Source: Volvox africanus
Lineage: Eukaryota; Chlorophyta; Chlorophyceae; Chlamydomonadales; Volvocaceae
Assembly: GCA_030268105.1 (NCBI GenBank)
Contig: BSDZ01000094.1
Location: forward strand, 3,072,501-3,136,500
Direction: 5' to 3'
DNA length: 64,000 bases
Made by a program: the position numbers and the translations under genes. Positions within the stretch are counted from its first letter, which is position 1. Each line of letters starts with the position of its first letter. The notes below the pieces were generated by a model that had not been told where the DNA came from, ran no database searches, and worked only from the letters and a program-made list of their open reading frames with translations. Shown here one piece after another: positions 39,317 through 49,913 of the stretch.

Positions 39317-39556
39317 TTAAAAGCGGGGCCTTAAATCCCATCTAGCCATAACCCATATCCCGAAATAATCCTGCGGAAGCGCCGTCCAGTTCGCAGCAGA
39401 AGCTTCTGGAGCTTCCATTCCCCACTTAAGCACCCAACGGAAGAAAGCGGGACTGATATGAGATGTTCCGTACATAGGACCTCGGTTCATATTACGACTA
39501 CCGCTGCCGCTACTGATGCTGCTACTCCCAGTTAACGGCGCCGCAGCAACGGCCAC
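39317..39556 (-). other. Possible small exon or short gene
   Basis: A minus-strand frame of 79 codons ends in TAA and is preceded by a plausible acceptor (aagccag at about 39558). Its last 45 residues are aromatic-rich and not low-complexity (FFRWVLKWGMEAPEA, then DYFGIWVMARWDLRP), which looks like real protein. Internal ATGs could start a 57-aa product. It lies just downstream of the S26-like gene but does not join it in phase from the obvious AAG|GTGGGC donor at 39632. The family is not recognised. Confidence 0.3.
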
Positions 39557-39609
39557 CCTGGCTTAGGGTGGCTTGTTTATCACTGGTTCCCCTTCCCCTC
39601 CTCTCCCAC

Positions 39610-41988
39610 CTACTGTCCCTTTGCTTGCTTGCCCACCTTTGATGACCCCTCGGCTACTGCTCTCCCTTTAACCGCGTCACTCCCTTCATTCCCTCCTTCA
39701 TCGCCGCTCGCAGACCCAGCTGACTTTCCTTTCAGTTTTCCTTTCACCTCCCCTTTCCTTTCCCCGTCACTCCCCTTACCCTTGCCGGTCTCACCATCAC
39801 TCCCACTGTCATCGTCGCTACCAACCCCGCCCTCCTCCTCCTCCTCCCCTTCTTCGATGTCGCCGAACTCGTCTATCCGTTCCTCTTCTCGCAAAATGCG
39901 TTCCACATCCACCTCCGCCGCCACCACCGCCGCATCCTCGCCGCCCACCTCGCTGTGCGCCGGGTTATTTCGCACTGGCCCATGGGTCGCTCGCGACGAG
40001 GCGGCGTATACCACTCGCCCAATGACCGCGGAGAAAGGGATGTGGCCGTAGGATCGCGAGTCTATAACTTCACCAGCCTCCGGACGAAGCTGGGAGTTGT
40101 CCGCGAGCACCCAACAGTGCCCTGGGGGGATGAGGAAGGGCGGCTCGGCGTCTGACGAGGAAACCATCTCATCGCCCTCCACTGCTGCCACGCGCCGTAC
40201 CTCAAATTTGCAGCCGGGGACAGAAGCCCAGTGGAAGGAACAGGGGGGTAGGGAGGGAGTCAAGGGAAGGATGGGGGGAAGAGATGAAGAACGGGTCTCT
40301 ATCCCACAGGCCTGGGCGAGATCTGGAAAAGGTCGAGGGTGGACGGAACAAGGCAGCATCAGCATCAGCAGCAGGGGGAAACGTCTGCAGCCCTAATATC
40401 TGTCCATCCATCCATCCAGTCGTCCATCCAGCCAACCTGCCATGCCGACCGGCGGCAAGAGGCCTCGTCACCAGTCCATTGAGGCTCTATGTTTCTAGGA
40501 ATCATGACGTGAGACAATGAGCAAAAATAAAGAAAAGCGCAAAGTAGTCATAGTTACGCTGCAACAAAGCAATAGATGAAGCCCTACCTCTCGCGACAAA
40601 CCTCTCCCTCCTCGCCCCCGCTGCTCCCTCTGCCCGGCCCCGCTGCTCCCTCTGCCCGCCCCCGCTGCTCCCCGCAGCCCATCCCGTTATGGAAGACGGC
40701 ACGTGGTCTCGCGAACCAAACCAGGTCACCGCCAGTCCATCCGTCCCACCATAACATGCGTTGAGTCGTCCGGCAGCGCCAGTGGGGAGTGGAAGGCCAC
40801 CACATCCCCCACCAGCACGTTGTGGGACCCCGGATGCCGCAGCAGCCGCACCACCAGCCGCTCACGGGCGGATACGTCCTGAGAGGCCCAGAGAAGGGTA
40901 CAAGGGGAGGAGGCCTTACGCAAGAGACTCATGTGTGGCTCCACTTGCTCCCCTTCTTTATTATTCGCCTGCTGATCCCCGGCTGAGGCCCTTGCTGCTG
41001 GCGAAAGCGGTCAATGTGTTGATGTGACAGCAAGGCCGGGAACCTGAGTAATCAGCCGCGTGCGCCAGGAGAAAAGAATGAGGAGAAGGGTACCGGTGAT
41101 GATAACAAGAAACACTGGCAAGCCGATGTTGCTGCTCCGCCGCGCATTGGGACGGGTGAGTAGACACCGATGGAGATTTTAAGTTAAATAGATAGACAGG
41201 TAGATAGATAGACAGGTAGAGGGAGATAGAGAGATCCGGAAGCGATGAGCATTAGGAGGCGGGGATATGCCAGCTATAAGTGTGTGTATGTGGGTGGGCG
41301 GCATCAGGTACGGCTCGGGACACCAAAAGGGATGCCGGAGGGGGGGGGTAGGTCGGGACAGCTCATGGTTCGGTTCGACCGCTGGAGACGGAAAGGCCTC
41401 TCTTGAGCCCCGCCCCTTTTTGGGAGACACGTTGCGAGAGGCGGAGCTGAGGAACCCTGTTCCTGGATGGACCGCCAGAATGACCGGAAGAATGACCGGA
41501 AGAATGACTGGAAGGATAGCTCTCGGGCTCTGGGGGAGGGCGGCGTGTGGGGAGAAGCCTTTCCGTACCTTGGCGCCCTTCCAATTGAGAGTGGGCGCCA
41601 TGGCGGGCCCAGTCAGATACAAGTGCTCCGTCGCCGGGGAGTCGTACACCTCACGCGCGTGTCGGTACGCAGCTTGCACGACATTCAGAAAGGCGAAGCG
41701 ACCAGCACCGGTGACGCCGCCGGTGCTGGTGCTGTCTTCTGATGCCTTCCCCATATGCGACCCGCGGGTCGGCTCCCGGGCTGTCAGGCCAGTTTGGCGC
41801 CTGCCCTGCTTATCCGCCTGGAGGACTGCGAACATAAATTCCTCCGCTGCGTCCCGTAGTTTAGCTGCCTTGTATCTGTTTTCGTTTCCGTCATTCATGG
41901 AAGGACGGTCGGACCGGTTCGGGGTCACGCCAAGGAGGGAAAGCGTGATCGGTGATTGGGGATCGGGATCGGCGCATGTGCGCCGCAT
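39610..41988 (-). CDS. S26 signal-peptidase-like protein lacking the catalytic dyad
   Basis: Three exons (41988-41569, 40878-40750, 40200-39610), all phase 0, give 379 aa from the first ATG; an ATG at 41898 would give 349 aa. The S26 fold is visible. Box B is LTGPAMAPTLNWKG, then VLVGDVVAFHSPL, box C is VRRVAAVEGDEMVSS, and boxes D/E are IPPGHCWVLADN and DSRSYGHIPFSAVIGRVVY. Active members have Ser in the box B GxSMxPT motif and Lys in KRV of box C. Here these are Ala and Arg, so proteolysis is unlikely. From memory the sequence resembles plant S24/S26-family proteins of the At1g06200 type, which share MAPT and VRRLAAVEG, so this may be an old non-catalytic branch. The tail (about 90 residues) is acidic then Lys/Gly/Ser-rich. 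Location is probably organellar membrane, by analogy with Imp2. Confidence 0.8.
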
Positions 41989-42901
41989 CACTTGCAGCGG
42001 GGGATCACGACTGCTGGCTCAACGGGTACGCGAGGTACAGGAGCAGAAAGGCCTTGAGCAACACAAACACAGCGTGAAGGATGTCACAAAAACACTACCC
42101 GGACCGGCCAGCCCTGGAGGGGACAGGCCCGGCAGGGGCCCGGGAGGGGACAGGTAGAGGAAGATCAGATGCCACTAGGACGTAGATGAGGCTCTCTACG
42201 GGTGCTTTTCACCTTTGGCTCAGAGACCCCTTCCAACGACCTAGCAACATGATGGCTTGTGTTGCAATCAGGATGGATCATCAGCTAGTTGGTACTAAGG
42301 GCAAAGTAAATGGATGAGGGTTGATGCAGTATGGCGAACGGGAAAGAGGTATGGTCCTGCAGTGGCGAAACGCGGAGTGCTGTTGGCGATACATCGTCCC
42401 AACGTTCCCAACGCATGCACGGACGGCCGCATTTACCTGAAAGACAGGTAGCTTCCTGATTTGGAAGCCATCTCTTGGGCGTATGAAACTAAGTCAAAGT
42501 CAGATTGATGTCGTGGTAATCAGCCTGCTCCTGGCACGCGCAAGCTGGATCAAATCCAAACTACCAGTAATGACATTTCTCTACCAAGTATATGTCATCT
42601 TCATAATTGGAAAAGACAAGTACGGTGCGTCGTGAGCTGGTTCCTACTTGCACTGCTGCTTACAGAATAAATAATCCCTAACTGCATCCGTTATCCGGCT
42701 CTACCTGCATATCCGAGCACTCGTGGTGGATAGAATTTTCAACTTTCGAGCATTCAAGCTACTGCCAGGGCTGATGGTTGAATAATCTGCGGCAACCGAA
42801 AGTTCGTACCATTACTGTACACAACGGGGAAGTATGCGGCCAAATGCGATAATGCCTTGCCTTCCTTAAAATCTAATACGTTGTGTCGTGATAGAATCGT
42901 G
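41989..42901. other. Divergent promoter region
   Basis: Part of the 1.4 kb between the S26-like (-) and SET (+) genes. It presumably carries the S26-like promoter. No recognisable element is seen. Confidence 0.4.
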
Positions 42902-43258
42902 TCAAGTAAGACACTGACGCGCAGATATGGCTAACCTGCGGCCCCTGGGCCGCCACACAATTACAACAAAAAAGAGCAATTCAGGGGTCCCGTCATTTTT
43001 AAGTAAATCATATAAATCCTGGTCTTGGAATTTGAGAACACATAACACAGCCCGCACGCCGTCACGAGTTGCGATGGCGTCAACTTGCATAATTTCCCCG
43101 GCGTCGGTCAGCATGACGACATTTAGAAGCCACTGTAATAATATTGGCTGCTGTGGCAGTCGCATACCGGACCATTGCGGCAGTAGCTTTTCAGTATGGC
43201 CTCCTAACCAGCCAGCCATACGCCACCTTGGATCCAATATGCGGGGCAATATTTGCAA
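42902..43258 (-). pseudogene. Protein-like open frame, possibly a gene fragment
   Basis: This 118-codon minus-strand frame has a balanced, non-repetitive composition with alternating hydrophobic and polar residues, for example LLQWLLNVVMLTDAGEIMQV then VRAVLCVLKFQDQDLYDLL. It looks more like protein than its antisense, which is open too. It lies upstream of the SET gene start and is not linked to a resolved gene. It may be a relic, an exon of an unresolved gene, or chance. No family is recognised. Confidence 0.25.
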
Positions 43259-43412
43259 TCTGCATTGTTACCGTTCAGAGGCTCAGGGTGCGCGAGGTCA
43301 TCTAGCCCTTGCTCGTAGCAGCCAATCCTGCTGCTGCGGCCACTCAGCTGCGGCCGCTCTCGGCCCGCCATCTTCCATCCGTGCCAGCTGCTCCTCACAT
43401 GTCCACCATATA

Positions 43413-46400
43413 ATGTCTTCCAGAATGCGATCAGGTGGAATACCCTTACAACATCCAAAGCTACAGCCCTCCCATGCAGCTACATCCGCTAGTGCCCTGC
43501 TCGTCCAGCGGCCGCGCGGCCTGACTACTGCGGCCGCCAGTGCACCCGAGGCACCGTCCGCTGACAGTGGCGCTCGGCCGCTGCCTTTGGGTGACTTCGA
43601 CGACCTTTTATACACTCCCGGAGAGGAAGTGCCGTACTACAGGGGCCCCCTGGAGTTACGTGAAGTGCCAGGTACGGCCCTAGCGGACACACTCCCCCCT
43701 CCGCCCACACGAGATGATGGGGCGAGGCAGGGCAGGGCCTGGGAAGGGCGGGACGCCACCCTGCCATGAAGGATGGCAGGAAGGGGGCTCGGGCCGAGGG
43801 CCAGAGGGGGGGGCAACAACAACAGCACACGTGTACATGGTGATGACTTCCAAAGCTGTTTGAGTTTTCGCTTTTTGGAGGGCCCTAAAATCTGGTCTCT
43901 GGACTCGCAAACATGTTGGCCTGTCAGCGCCGAGGTGTAGCATCTGGTGTCCCCTCTGCCCCTAAGACTTCAGCCTTTACCTCGGCAGCCTCAGAAACGC
44001 TCGTATCTTCCTCCCCGTCCTCGCTTCTGCTAGTAACTTTCTCCTCCCCTCTCAACCCTGACTAACCAGACCACCCTTTAATAAAAACCCTTTCCGTACG
44101 GATTTGCGACAGACTCCGGTGTGGGTGTTTTTGTGACGGAGGACGTACCCTGCGGCACGGTGCTCCTGGCCTGCTACCCGTTGGCGCTGCTGCGGGGCCG
44201 ACCCACGGGTCGCAGTGCACACGCACCGGCAGCTCCAGCCCTTCTCCCGTCCCCCCTGGAGCTGGCACACGCACTGGACGGTGCCATTATGAGTCCCTTG
44301 GCGGCTGCGTGGATGCTGGGTCTGTACGACGGCGTCGACGACGACGAGGATGACGGTGATGTCAGTGGCGGTGGCGGCGGTGGCGGCAGCGGCGGCGGAC
44401 GGAAGAGGCGGCGGTTGGCTCAGCTACAGCAGTTGTTCCGACAGGTACGAACGCGTCTAGTGGTGGGTATATTCCCCAGGACATGTTTCTGGGACGGCGT
44501 CTGTATAGTTTACGTCAGATTTCCCTTGGGCTGGGTCCCACTTCACTTCAACAGTCCAATTACCTTCAATGATTGCACGTACTATGCGGCCTGTACATGT
44601 ATATGCGGCCTGTATATGTACCGCAATGTACCTGTACCTGTACCGCAATGTACCTGTACCTGTACCGCAATGTACCTGTACCTGTACCGCAATGTACCTG
44701 TACCTGTACCGCAATGTACCTGTACCTGTACCGCAATGTACCTGTACCTGTACCGCAATGTACCTGTACCTGTACCGCAATGTACCTGTACCTGTACCGC
44801 AATGTACCTGTAGACTCCGATTTCCCGACTCAGGAAGCCATCCAGGGCGCCTCGCCTGATACTTCTGTCCGCATGTGTGTGTCACCTGGGACTTATGCCC
44901 CATCTCAAATAGTTCCCGACACCTCCGAGCCCCCTTTCCCCGTCGTACAGCCCTTTGATGCCACCTCGGCGGCGGCTCCAGATGCTAATGAAGGCCAGGA
45001 GGAAGGGAGTTCCAGGGGCGCAGCCGGGGGGGTTGCAAAGGGAGTCCGATGTCCGTTACCGGCGGAGGCGGTTGCTCGGGTCGTTACCTTCAATGCGTAC
45101 GGCGAGGCGCGGCCAGATCCCGCGGTGGCGGCGGTAAAGTGAGTGTGCGAGATGGGTGTTAGGATGGATTTGACAAGTGGTATGAAAATTGGGCTGAAGG
45201 CATGTTGGGCGGTGTTGGGACGGGACCCATAGGTCTTGTGGGGCGGGATGTCAGCAATGCATTGTGGCAAGGTCCCGGGCCCTTAGTATTACCCGGAACA
45301 TAGCCTTGGAGTCCCGTGATGGGTTACATTGGCGATACGCGGTCGTGCAGTGGTGCACATCGTCAGGTTAGGGGGGGTGGGGTGACACGACCTCCTACCT
45401 CCTACCCCATACCTCCTACCTCACATACCGCATCCTTTTGAAAGAAGAAAGGCGAGGAGCATGTGGGCTGATGCAGGGGAAGAGGCTATTAAAGGGTGGG
45501 GGCCCCGGATATTACAATCTACTGAAAAGCACAAATAGAGACCCATGGGTCGCAGATTCAATCGGGATAGCGACCATAGCGACCATTGATAATCCGTATG
45601 CCGATAACTTTCCCTCTCCCCAACTGGCGGGATGAAGCAAATGCGACCAGTCACACTTGCCTATTTCCTTCTCTGACTCTGTTTCAAGACTCCCCTCCCG
45701 CCTTACCACCTTCCTAAGCCGGCATCCCCACCCTTTGTACATCCCTTGTTTGCTTGTACGGCACAGGTCGCTGTCCGGGGACCAGTTAAGCGGCTGCGTC
45801 GGGCTGTGGCCACCCTTCAGCCTGATTAACCATTCCTGTGCCCCCGTGGCGTCGTACGGGCTGGTTGGGGACGTCATGGTAGTACGAGCGGCCACTGACC
45901 TGCCAGTGGGACAACAGGTGCGGACGAGATGCGGAACCCGGTGTGCGTGTGTGTGTGTGTGTTTCAGATTACAGAGGGAACCCAAATGGTCAAATACCTC
46001 CTTTCTATGGGGTTCGCTTCTGATGGAAACGTCCTCACCATTTTAACAACCCCGCCGTTCCCACTGGCCTTGGGGTCGGCTACTGCTCCCACTACTGTCG
46101 TTCAGTGATGATGCAGCGTTTTCCAATATTGTCGTGCTTCGTACGTCATCTCTTTGCGTTTCTCCGTCTACCTCCCTGTCCTCCCCGTTTCCGCCGTCCC
46201 ACGTCGTCGCTGCCCAACCCGCATACACACACACACACACACATGCACCCCATCCCGACACACGCACAGGTCACCATCAGCTACTTCGGCCGCCGAGCAC
46301 TGGCCCCCCTAGAGTTACGCCGTGCCTATCTGGCCCAACACTACGGCTTCATTTGCTCGTGCGAGCGGTGCAGTCTGGAGGCAGCTGGTCTGGAGGAAGA

Positions 46401-47595
46401 GGGACAGGAGGAGGGGGAGGGGCAGGGAGGGGGTAGAGGGGGGGGAGGCGATGGGGCGGCAGGGATGGCGCGCCTTCCCTTGGAGCTGTCGGCGTTCCTG
46501 GATAACCTGCACATGACGTGTAGCCGGAGGGCGGCGCCTCATTTGAATGACATGTTGACTGGCCGGAGATGGACGGCGGCGGCGGCGGCGGCGGCTGGCG
46601 GCAGCGGTGGCATCGACGGCGGCAGCGGAGCTGTCCGGCGGGACGAACCCGCATCGGAGCTGGTGGATGAGCTTTCTGAACTGTACGGCTACCTGTCGGA
46701 ATGTTGGCAGCAGCTACTGCGTGCGGCGGCCGCGGCGTCAGGGGCGGCAGTGGAGGGCGAGGAGGAAGAGGGAGTTGAGGAGGCGGCGGCGACCAGCGGC
46801 GGCGGCGGCGGGCTGTCACAGCAGGAGGTCTTTTGGCTCGAGGGGAGTGTGTTTGTGCTGTTAGATCAGTTGTTGGTTGTGGTAGGGACGTTAGGGCTGT
46901 TAAAACGGGTGGAAGAGCAGCACCAGCGCACGGTCGCCAAGTCAACCGCAAGCGGTGGAGCTGGCGGCGTGCGGAAGGGAGCATCCGCGCCGGCGGCGAA
47001 GGGGACAGCGGCACGGCGGGTGGCGGCGTCGCTCGGCGGGAAGACGGCGGGGAGAACCGAAGAGGACGGAGTCATTGACGTTGCAGACGAAAGCTGTACC
47101 GCCACCGCCGCCGCCGCTGGGCTGCGGCTGACAGCAGCTGCGGCCATGCGCGCCGTGGCATCTCGGCGGTGGAGAGTGGACGAGCTTCCCCGCAGCTTCT
47201 TAATGCCGTACGTTGACCTGCTGGCACAAGCGCAGGAGGTGGCGGCAGCGGTGGCGCCGGGCTCCGACCTGGCGGTCGCGTGCGCTGTACGGTTGTTGTA
47301 CGGCATTCAGGCTGTATTGGGCCCTGAATCGGACGAGTTCCGGGAGGCGGAAATCAGCTGCTACGACGCTGTGTCGGCACGGTACGGCATCCTGGATTTC
47401 AACGTGTACGAACAGATCTTGGAGGTTTGCACAAATCAGTACAGTGCGCAGGAGGTTCGGCTCCCTGGATTGTCTGGGGCGGTGGCGGCGGCGCCGCCAG
47501 CGTCATTCCTCCTGGACGGCGACGTCGGGGAGGTTGGAATGGTGGGGCTGCATATTCCCGCCGTTCATGTCGAAGCCGCGGTGGTGGAGGAATGA
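43413..47595 (+). CDS. SET-domain protein (SMYD-like), probable organelle-targeted lysine methyltransferase
   Basis: Five exons (43413-43671, 44113-44444, 44951-45138, 45767-45917, 46270-47595) agree in phase and give 751 aa. Residues 1-55 are basic and Ser/Ala-rich with no acidic residues early, a likely transit peptide. A split SET domain follows. SET-N is GVGVFVTEDVPCGTVLLACY. SET-C is LWPPFSLINHSCAPVASYG, VMVVRAATDLPVGQQ, then VTISYFGRRAL. The post-SET Cys cluster is FICSCERC. The NHSC and ISY motifs form the cofactor and substrate pockets of lysine methyltransferases. No MYND zinc finger is visible between SET-N and SET-C; that insert is acidic and poly-Gly. The C-terminal 400 residues are helical with Ala/Gly/Glu-rich loops. 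The frame is open upstream to 42927, but the ATG at 43413 best fits a transit peptide. The substrate is unknown. Confidence 0.83.
44620..44814. repeat. 22-bp minisatellite in SET-gene intron 2
   Basis: About nine near-perfect head-to-tail copies of a 22-bp unit (TGTACCTGTACCTGTACCGCAA). There are no spacers, so it is not a CRISPR. Because 22 is not a multiple of 3, the array stays open in several frames on both strands and creates long false reading frames. Confidence 0.92.
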
Positions 47596-49913
47596 TCCTT
47601 GTGTGTATGTGGGCGCCGGCCAGAACGTGTGTTTTGTGTGTGCTTAGCACTTTTGGTAGGATTGTGTTGGAAGTGTTGGACGTGCTGATCACTGACCCAT
47701 GGGTCACTGAAGAGGATTTTGTTTTCTTCTTATGTTAAGGACGTTAAGGAATGTAACAGCAAAGGATGACAGCACAGGAAAGCACAGGCATCTGTCTGTT
47801 TCATATTTTCAATGTGGAACGTCGCGAATGGGACGTTTTTTCGTATCGAGCACTGCTCATCGCACCGACTTCTCAACATTCTTTCAAGTGATCTTTCACT
47901 GTTTAATAAGACCTATATTGTCGTCGGAATAATTATTGAGGAGCGTTTATATTTGTGTATGTGTGTAACCGAGTATGTATGTGTGTAGTGTGGTTAGTGG
48001 TTAGGTTGTGAGCAGTTGCGACCAGGTGACTGCGACCTGGTAGTTGCAACAAAAAGTTGCCAGAAGGATGAGACACGTCTCTCTTCCTTCAGAAGAAGAA
48101 GCCGTACCTACAGTTGTTGATTCATGAGGACCCATGGGTCGGTCGGTCGGTCGTTTGCGTTGCATGATCTCTCGTAATCCCGACCGGGCGCGCCACGACG
48201 TCCGAACCATTTCATTTCTTGTCATTTAGTGCCGCTATTCATCGGGCGATCATGGGAGGTCGTGCGGCTCTAGCCCCTCGTGGAGCAAATATTATTGAGG
48301 ACGAGCGGCAATCTATTCGCTTGCAGCAGTTGTCGTCTTACAGAATCATTACAGGATGTTTAACCGTCGTAAAAACTACGATTTGACGCTCTTAAAACTA
48401 AGCGCGTCAAAGAGATTTGCCCAAATTATTTTAAGTGGTAACCTTGAGAACATAAACATTTGTCGTAATTACTCGTCCTGGATTGAGAGCGTCCAAGGCA
48501 TTTCGAGGCGACCTTTACCTGGTTTGGGACTTCTATGTCGTATCGTTTGTAGCTCGTTACAAAGTTACAAAGAAACCAGAATCTGCACTATCTGCAGCAC
48601 CTTGCCTTTCCTGTGACCTTACTAGTTAAGTGAGCCGGATGGATTGAATGACTGATTTGCAAAAGTAGGAGCCGATCTGAGCCACAGAGGATATGTGCAG
48701 GCGCGGCTTGGTAACGCTTGATGTGGACAAGTGCGGACTTCACCCCTCTTCATCAGCCTCGGTGCCCTGGGACCACTCGTTCTTTGTTCAGGCGCAGACC
48801 CCAGTGTCCTCCCCTCAAAATTGGGAAATATTCACGTATGCAGGTCGCATGTTCCTGCATACATGTAGTAACATCTATAACAACAATATATGTTGACGCC
48901 TTAGTTGATTCGGCAGATTCCGCTGGATGCCGGTGGTGGGTGCTGAACCTAGGAAAATCACTGATTTCGGAGAAGTCGGCATGGGAGACCGGATGAGGGT
49001 GCCCCGAAATACCGGGGAAGGTAGGGACTGCCAGGTTAGTGGCCACGGGTGATGTACCCCCCTATCCCACACACAACAATATATGTTGTATTGTATCAGG
49101 GTAAACATTTCAATTTGACAGTACGCAAGTATGACATTTGATGCCTTCCCCTCACTTTCCATGCAGGTGAGCTCTATCTGGTAACTAACGCACATGGAGT
49201 GAACTTAACGTTGTATTCATCTGTTGAGATCAATACCTACTGTGCAACCAGCACGGCGGTGGTGTAGGCGATATGGGCATGGCAATATTTTAAACTGCTC
49301 CAAACCTCCGATTATGTTCAGAGCAATGGCATGTGCGGGGGAGGGGAGGAGGGTGGCATGGAGCTTTCTGCATATTAAAACCAGGGGCCTCCCGCGGGCA
49401 TGTAGCAGACAGTACGGAGGCTATGCTGCATGTCGGTTTGGACTTCAGTTGTTAGGACGTTATTAGGAACACTTTTACCTGGCATCTCAATGAACACCAA
49501 TCAGGGGTGGAACCAGTGGGAGCTCCATTCCTCTGAGCCGTACACATGTAATGTAACCCAGGCAAGGCCTGCGAAAAAATGGCTGATCAGTAATCCCTTC
49601 TCCAAATGTCCATCAGCCCCTCGTCACCATTGTCACCATTGTCACCGGGTCAAAAATGTTCTGCAGCATTTCCATCCTCAAGCATAGCCTTTCCTCTTCC
49701 TTGAACTGCGTCGCCCTGGAGTCCCCCAGCAAACCCCCATCACCAAACTATATCCCACGCACACGCGCACGCACACCGAGGGGCAGTCGGGTATGGTTCC
49801 TGGGGTCCTCTACTACTCCCCTTCCCCAAAGCCGACAACCACACCCAGGCCACACGCCTGCATCTGTCTGCACTGTGTCTGCACACAGTTATGTGTGTCA
49901 TGTCCGCCGCATC
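47596..49913. other. Convergent intergenic region
   Basis: This 2.3 kb lies between the stops of the SET gene (+) and the first GT90 gene (-). It holds the SET polyadenylation signal and two exact copies of the GACCCATGGGTC palindrome (47694-47705, 48129-48140). No gene is supported. Confidence 0.45.
47752..47756 (+). terminator. TGTAA polyadenylation signal of the SET gene
   Basis: TGTAA lies 157 nt past the SET stop codon on the same strand. Confidence 0.6.

Noticed and set aside
41267..42157. 296-codon plus-strand frame
   Set aside because: Shadow of the S26-like exon 1 and its GC-rich intron; Arg/Gly/Pro composition typical of an antisense frame.
42927..43412. In-frame upstream extension of the SET gene to 42927
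   Set aside because: Composition changes and it overlaps the minus-strand protein-like frame. The ATG at 43413 gives a typical transit peptide.
44620..44814. CRISPR-like array
   Set aside because: Repeats are head-to-tail with no spacers, and the DNA is eukaryotic.
44573..45142. Long open frames on both strands across 44457-45142
   Set aside because: They are produced by the 22-bp minisatellite. The real exon is 44951-45138, read in phase with the SET gene.
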